From Siphonodentalium dalli (Eukaryota > Mollusca > Scaphopoda > Gadilida > Siphonodentaliidae), in assembly GCA_032622095.1 (NCBI GenBank), contig CP136065.1:111083195-111147194 (forward strand): a stretch of 64,000 nt of DNA. The letters are read 5' to 3'. The notes beneath the pieces are model-generated. The model was not told where the DNA came from. It saw only the letters and a program-made list of their open reading frames with translations, and did no database searches. Every line of letters begins with the position of its first letter. Positions within the stretch are counted from its first letter, which is position 1. Both the position numbers and the translations under genes were made by a program. Shown piece after piece: positions 58,621 through 64,000 of the stretch.

Positions 58621-59578
58621 TTAAACATCATTAAGGGTTTTGATCTGTTTGATTTTCTTGTCTGGACCAGTGTATTTAATGTATATTTTCCCTCCAACAG
58701 ACCATGAGTCATCGACCCTAGCAAGCTCTTTAGCTTTCTTCATGAGGGACACATTAATGTCCGTAAGGTCTTCCTTGATCACACGCCCGGTTCCTTTTAG
58801 GTTATTTCTCTCTTTAATTACAGCATTTTTCATTCTCCTGGATACAAATTTGCAGATAATACTTCTGGGGTTTGTCTGGCCCTTTCTAAATTTTCCAATT
58901 CGGTGCGCGATACTTATGTCTACTTGTTTCATTGGAATTGACAACTTCTCGTTTATTAATTTCACACATTTCTTTTCACATTCATCAAGACTTTCCTTCT
59001 CGCTGTCATCTTCCAGTCCAAATATCCTTATACTTTCTTTTCTTGTCTGTTGTTCCAGATGGGTTGTTTCTGTCACTTAACTGATTAACTTCTGCCTTAA
59101 GTGCCTTAATTTCTGAATCCCTGTCTACGGCCTCGAGCTCCATTTTCTTCATGTTGTTATCTAGCTCATCCATTCTCACTTCCACATCAAACACCCGTCC
59201 ACAGCATTCATCTTTTACTTTCTCCACTTTCTCGTGAAAATCTGTTTTTAATTTGGTAACAATTTCTTCCAAGTTTCTCTGTTTTTACTAAGGGTTCCAG
59301 ACTTCTTTCAAAGTCGGTCTTTGTGACCATCATGTCTAATTTAGTATTTATTTGAGCTAAAGCCTTCTCCATGGAACTGTTATGTAGGGCATCTGAATCC
59401 ACAATGGATGATTTATCTGAGGCAAAGTTTATTTTCTGTTGTGCACCTTTATTAGTAAATTGAGTCTGATGTTTTCATTTTCTTACTTTGAGCAGATCAT
59501 CTGTTCTTGTTGTGTGGATTTTTCGCTGGTGCTAGATGTGGAATTCGCTGCAGGACGTTTCTTATCTGGCCCAGGCAT
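58621..59578 (-). pseudogene. LINE ORF1 protein (coiled coil + L1-ORF1-like RNA-binding region), frameshifted
   Basis: ATG at 59578 opens MPGPDKKRPAANSTSSTSEK. After a slip near 59485 the frame continues INFASDKSSIVDSDALHNSS and MEKALAQINTKLDMMVTK. After ~59280 a coiled coil follows (VEKVKDECCGRVFDVEVRMD, MDELDNNMKKMELE). After ~59060 comes the RRM-like/C-terminal part (RIFGLEDDSEKESLDECEKK, AHRIGKFRKGQ, RSIICKFVSRRMK, NNLKGTGRVIKEDLTD). This layout is that of LINE ORF1 proteins that bind the element RNA. About 315 codons, three lesions. It lies upstream, on the same strand, of ORF2 across the 6.8-kb insert. Confidence 0.82.
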
Positions 59579-61970
59579 TCGTTAATAGATTTCGTAATTG
59601 ACACGAAGTTGTGCAATCCCGTTTGAACTGTGTATATGTCGCTTTATCAAACTTACTTCATTCTATCGTAATAACTAGCCGATTATAGACATATTCATAA
59701 TAGATAAGTGATCTTAGTGTGGTGCCGTTATAAAATGGATTATTTGATTTTTTCCCACTACGCATTTAGTCCGACATCTTTGATACCATTATCTGTATTA
59801 TATTATCGCCATACCATTGTCTGATAATTTATCCACTCGGTATAGAAATGGAGTATTTATTGTAAGTTGAGTTCAACCACTATTTAACCTAAGCATCCTC
59901 GTGTTATGGATATATCCAGAAGACAGTGAATTTAAGCTATCTGGAGAAGAGGACATGTATATGGCTTACATTCTATATCACCACCTTTAATTAAGAGGGT
60001 TGGAGATTGCACCATACGGCAAGGGCCACAAGAGAAACGATATGGGGATCATAAATATAAGAATTAGACTAGTTATTAAGTTAATGGTGGGGGACTATAA
60101 CCACATTGTCATGGATTTCAGCCATCTTTGTCACCAAATACTTTGTATGTTCCCTGGGCATCTCTCAGAAATCTGGAACCAATACAAGACGAAATGTCTC
60201 GTAGAAGGAAGCACTGTGTGGTCATGTACAGTATGAGACTGTATAATGTAAATGACAGTCTTGACTCTACCAAATTAATGAAAACTATTTGCCTTTCCAA
60301 AATCCCAACATTGTCCACAATAATGCGAGATCATGCACAAATATATTGTTCTGATAATCAGATTAGGATTGAAACTTCCAACTGGACAGTGTGCTGATGA
60401 CCACGTTAGAAAATGTTCTGCTCTTCATACACATATGTGTTACATTGTGTAAAGCGCCGTAGTTCATAATCCCATAGAAACTGTAATACACATGCAAATT
60501 ATGTGTTTCATTGTCAAATATTTACCGGTACCATACACATTGGTTGATTGTTTTTGGACCACATGTCAATTGTTCTATTTTTTAATTGCATGATATAACA
60601 CTAAAATTACATTAAATTACAGTGAACAATAAAGCAGTTTATATTTCAGTCCAATGAAACATTAAAATTCAGCCTGGTCGCCAATTCATTTTTGATTGAC
60701 CAACTCATAATCCATGTTTAAATAAACTGCACCTTTAAAAACTTGTAATTTACAGTACTTACCCTTTCCAGTTATGAGTCAGTCATAGATTCCACTACTA
60801 ACTTTTACACAAAATATCAATGAAATTAAATATACTTAGTTTATGTTCTGTAAAATGGTACTAAAAAGCAATCAAAAACTACTAAAATCCCATACAAATG
60901 GCAGTATCTAATAATAATTAGTCAGGAACCATATTAAGGCAAATAGTTGTTATGTTTCTCTTTAATTACTACTAGCATATATTCTCTCCCACTACTATGT
61001 GTTGTCAGATTGTGCACATCAATAACACAAGGTCATTCTGGTGTGTTCCATTTTCAACTCTACAGCTATTTGTCCTTGTTTAAATATTTCAGTCAATGAT
61101 TATCAGATCTCAATGTTGGACATCACATTACATGTGTATATATTTGCAACCAAAAGGTAGATTGTAATAGTTTATAACTATTGTTACAAATATATGTTAA
61201 TCAACACAGCCGTGGTGTCAATTAGTGGTGCCCCATTGGGTTGTGGGGGTGTGTAATGGATGGAATGTTAAATAAAGACTACAGTTTATACTGATAGAAC
61301 TACTTTATTCTGCACCATGCTGCATTGTGTGTGAATAGACAACAAATATAGCCATTCGTTCCCTCCATTTGTTTCGGACATTCATTTAACAAACATGCCA
61401 GCATTTAACCATTTCCATACAAAATAAATTAATTTGTAGATACATGACCATGTTGAACTTATTATCTGAACATGTCCCATGAATTAATGCTTCTGTACTT
61501 GTGATATCTGTATTATGTTATAGAATTGTCTGCTAATTTATCCACTCAGTATAAAAAAGGAGTTTAGAACTTCCAACACAACTAATTATATCTCCATTGT
61601 AAATTGAGTAACAACCACTATGGAACCTATTCATCATAGCATGGTATATATCCTGCAGACACGGACTTTAAGATATCCGGAGAAAAGGCGCTGTCTGCGG
61701 CTTACATTCTATATTACCCACCTTGGTTGAAGCGGGTTGGAGATTACACCATATGACAAAAGCCACAAATGAACCTATATGGGGTCATAAATAGAATTCG
61801 TGACCATAAACTGCAGACATATCTCCACCGACTAGTTGATAAAGATGGGGGACTATAACCTTTATGGCATGGATTTCAGCCATCAAAATCTTTGTATCTC
61901 TGGGCATCTCTCAGAGGAATCTGGAACCAATACAAGACGAAATGTCTGTCGTAGAAGGAAGTAATGCGGG

Positions 61971-64000
61971 GGTCACAACGTTCCAATGAAATAAAAGTAA
62001 ATCACAAGAGTCAGTTGTCTATTATTTTCGCCATAACAAGACCATACCATTTGATGGCATAATAGTTAATAATCACGTGTACTGTGTATCCAACGAACCG
62101 GAAGTAAAACCTATCGAATATGAACTCTAATAATCGACCAGTTGAAAAGTAGGACATTTGTCACAGCCAATCAAATATCAACATCGATTTCCAGAGTTGC
62201 CGTCACTATAGCGATTTGAAGTAAACATTGTATCTGAATCCTAATTAATACATATAACATATAGGAACTTTGAAATATTTTGACTATGGTATAGATAGGT
62301 GAATTGGAAAGGGGATTAAACAACACGCCCAGGGTATTTCATTAAGTTTGCTCTTATGACGATCGCGCTTCGCTATCAACTTCTCAGCCATTGTTTACAA
62401 TCAAAAGTACCAGCAGTATGCCACACCAAAATAATACGACACACACATTGTATGGTGTTTAAAAGTTGTATACCAATATGTACCGTTACTGACAATATTC
62501 CGTTGCTAACAATAAGCCGTAATACTAACACAGTACCACTAATATATCTGGGACTTTCTCATGATCACAGTGGATCAACGGACACGAACCAAAACCGGAA
62601 GTCGTAGATTTCGAGGTGGAGAAATATCAGTCGACAAATATTTGTTGACATTTTTCGACGGTTTTTTTGGGGAAAATAAACGCTTGGATAGCATATCTGA
62701 CCAACTGAAGGTGAGTGAATATTTCTTCACTAATGTTCGGACACCGACGATCAATTTAAGTGTTGTCAGTGTTCTATCGCCGAAAAAATGCAATTTAATC
62801 ATCGCCACGAGACGATTTGTTCCCCAAAATATCCCAGAAAATCATGCTTTTCACATTCATCGCAGACAGCTGTCGCAACAACCAATATACCAATCGAAAG
62901 GGCTGTCCCTCCACGAATGCATATTTTGAATATTTTCACAGACTGTCTCAACATTCCAAATTTCATCCTTTGATGCGGGTACCCACCTCGAAAATACTGT
63001 CCGGTTAGTCCCGAACAATTTAATCATTAGTTGTAAACAATCTGTCCGCTTAGTCGTGATTTTGCTGAAGTCTGCCATCTTCAATTTCTGGTCGAAAAGG
63101 CAACTTTGCCGCAGATGATGGGCGTTTCATTTGACTTTTGCGTTGCCACAATGGTTCTGGGTGTTCATAATGTTGTATGTCTCCTGTGACAACATAACAT
63201 CCAGGTGGTGTCTTATATTTAGAACTGAACTGTAACCTGTAACTGAAATCCAACCACGAAGTACATGTTTGGTTAACATAATTATAACTTTTGATGTATG
63301 TCATATTGTTAACTCTGACTTGTCATCACTCTCGGAAGGGCGACATAAAAAAAATGTTAGATTTACATCCATTTTTTTTTTCAAAAACAAATTCCAGGCA
63401 CGTATGATGGGCTGGGTGGGTGTCTCTCGGGTCCGAAAAGCATTTTTTTTCCATGTGCTAATATCTTTTCTATTTCTGCTATTGAGTCTTATTTTGATGT
63501 GTTTTGAACAGAAACAGGTCATATATTGTTAATAGCAATGCTATATAGTAGGTTATCAGAAGTTGGATCAGTTGCACAATGGCCAACAATAACCCAAATT
63601 CAACTTGATAGAACTGCGCTATTAGAAAAATAAAAAGGATTCCATCTACTGATACAACAAAATAAGAATAACTATGCAGAAAAGTCAGCTGAAAATAAGC
63701 AATGCAATGAAAGCACACTTGACCATATGTGACATGGAAATAAAGATATAATAAATAACGGAATAAAATAGACTTTTGACAACGAAAAACATAAAATGGA
63801 CCAGCTTGTAATGTTAACAGTAACAAAGATTTTATCGTCACTGATATCGTGAGCATAAAAGAAGTGAGATTGGGCTATCCATCCATATGTTATTCCCAAT
63901 TATTACGAAGCCTATTACTTCAGGCAGTGGCTACCAGCCTGCCATTAGACACTATAACATGTTTCCTCAGTTCTGGTTTCTGAGAAACCACAAGAAGAGT
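61971..64000. other. Right edge: intergenic, no supported gene
   Basis: After the last 1.7-kb unit no repeat, terminal repeat or domain is recognised. The best frames are 62561-62929 (+) and 62857-63084 (-). The first contains ACTGAAGGTGAGTG, a plausible splice donor. The second opens with a good start context (AAGATGGCAGAC) and reads MADFSKITTKRTDCLQL. Neither is recognised and I do not call them genes. Confidence 0.45.

Larger units (their letters stand above)
48127..59787 (-). mobile_element. Two-ORF LINE insertion split by ~6.8 kb of other DNA
   Basis: An 11-bp direct repeat ATTATCTGTAT lies at 48116-48126 and 59788-59798. Joining the outer flanks restores the 1.7-kb unit (CTTGTATTATCTGTATTATATTATCG). 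The 3' end is on the left (a GGATAGGATAGGATAA tail read on +) and the 5' end on the right. ORF2 occupies 51722-48592 and ORF1 59578-58621, both minus, in the order expected of a complete CR1/L2/Jockey-type LINE of about 4.8 kb. The interval 51757-58574 is then a later insertion or series of insertions. That both ORFs belong to one element is inferred from the target duplication and order. Confidence 0.68.
29350..61970. repeat. Invaded array of a ~1.5-1.8-kb repeat (about six units)
   Basis: Landmarks in fixed order show the unit. C is TTTTTGATTGATCAGTTCATG (31760, 40820, 43915, 46580, 60680). B is ACAAGGGCATTCC-like (32273, 41170, 44282, 46957, 61030). A is GCACCATATGGCAAGGGCC-like (32955, 42130, 44820, 47690, 59995, 61730). 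D is GTAGAAGGAAGCA-like (29450, 42372, 45025, 47810, 60199, 61952). The intact A-to-A distance is 1735 bp (59995 to 61730). All copies have the same orientation. No open frame is conserved between copies. Later insertions at 29721-31494, 33085-40640, 42385-43547, 45096-46190 and 48127-59787 account for most of the remaining length. Confidence 0.8.

Noticed and set aside
58640-59080. 146-codon plus-strand ORF over LINE ORF1
   Set aside because: It is the shadow of the ORF1 protein, whose RRM-like motifs are on the minus strand.
62561-63084. Possible exons with splice-donor-like GGTGAGTG (+) and a good ATG context (-)
   Set aside because: Opposing candidates overlap, neither shows a recognised domain or a partner exon, and short motifs of this kind arise by chance.
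1-64000. tRNA or rRNA genes
   Set aside because: No cloverleaf-compatible A/B-box pair or rRNA core sequence was recognised on either strand by eye; a covariance-model scan would be decisive.

Overview
This window is animal nuclear DNA, most likely from a mollusc and probably a bivalve. The sequence is AT-rich, the coding capacity is almost all transposon-derived, and TACATGTA-like words recur. It also carries sequence motifs typical of bivalve repeats (GGGCCATAACTCTGG, CCATGGCAATAGCTCA, GACGGACGGACG runs, AATAGTCCCCCG ends). There is no bacterial-style gene organisation. No complete host gene can be defended; the best candidate is one possible first exon on the + strand at 23289-23453.

Left part (1-13 kb): three satellite arrays. 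A ~140-bp minisatellite (1-1118) runs straight into about 12 head-to-tail 549-bp units (1119-7560). Then come ~2.5 kb of ordinary intergenic DNA and a 472-bp fold-back element (10572-11043), which abuts about 19 copies of a 90-bp satellite (11048-12738).

Middle-left (13-29 kb): a decayed EnSpm/CACTA-type transposase on the minus strand (13577-16212) and several short non-autonomous DNA transposons. These comprise four different families with TTAA-type target duplications and a hAT-like family. There are two minus-strand ORFs of unclear role, one with SGNH-hydrolase motifs, and two non-LTR retrotransposon fragments (24390-27362). A 1.28-kb TTAA element (28022-29298) carries its own internal tandem array.

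Right part (29.3-62 kb): about six units of a 1.5-1.8-kb repeat, in one orientation and mostly head to tail, torn apart by later insertions. Inside it sit a 1.77-kb element with 38-bp terminal inverted repeats, a mosaic of Helitron helicase and Tx1-like LINE pieces (33085-37235), a 1163-bp hAT-like element with a perfect 8-bp target duplication, and two TTAA elements. A LINE with ORF1 and ORF2 is also there. Its outer ends (48127 and 59787) are bounded by an 11-bp direct repeat, and it is itself split by ~6.8 kb of other DNA.

Overall the window reads as a repeat-rich locus built by nested insertion and tandem amplification. No operon-like or defence-like system was found. Transposon superfamilies are assigned from motifs, terminal repeats and target duplications seen by eye; no database search was possible.
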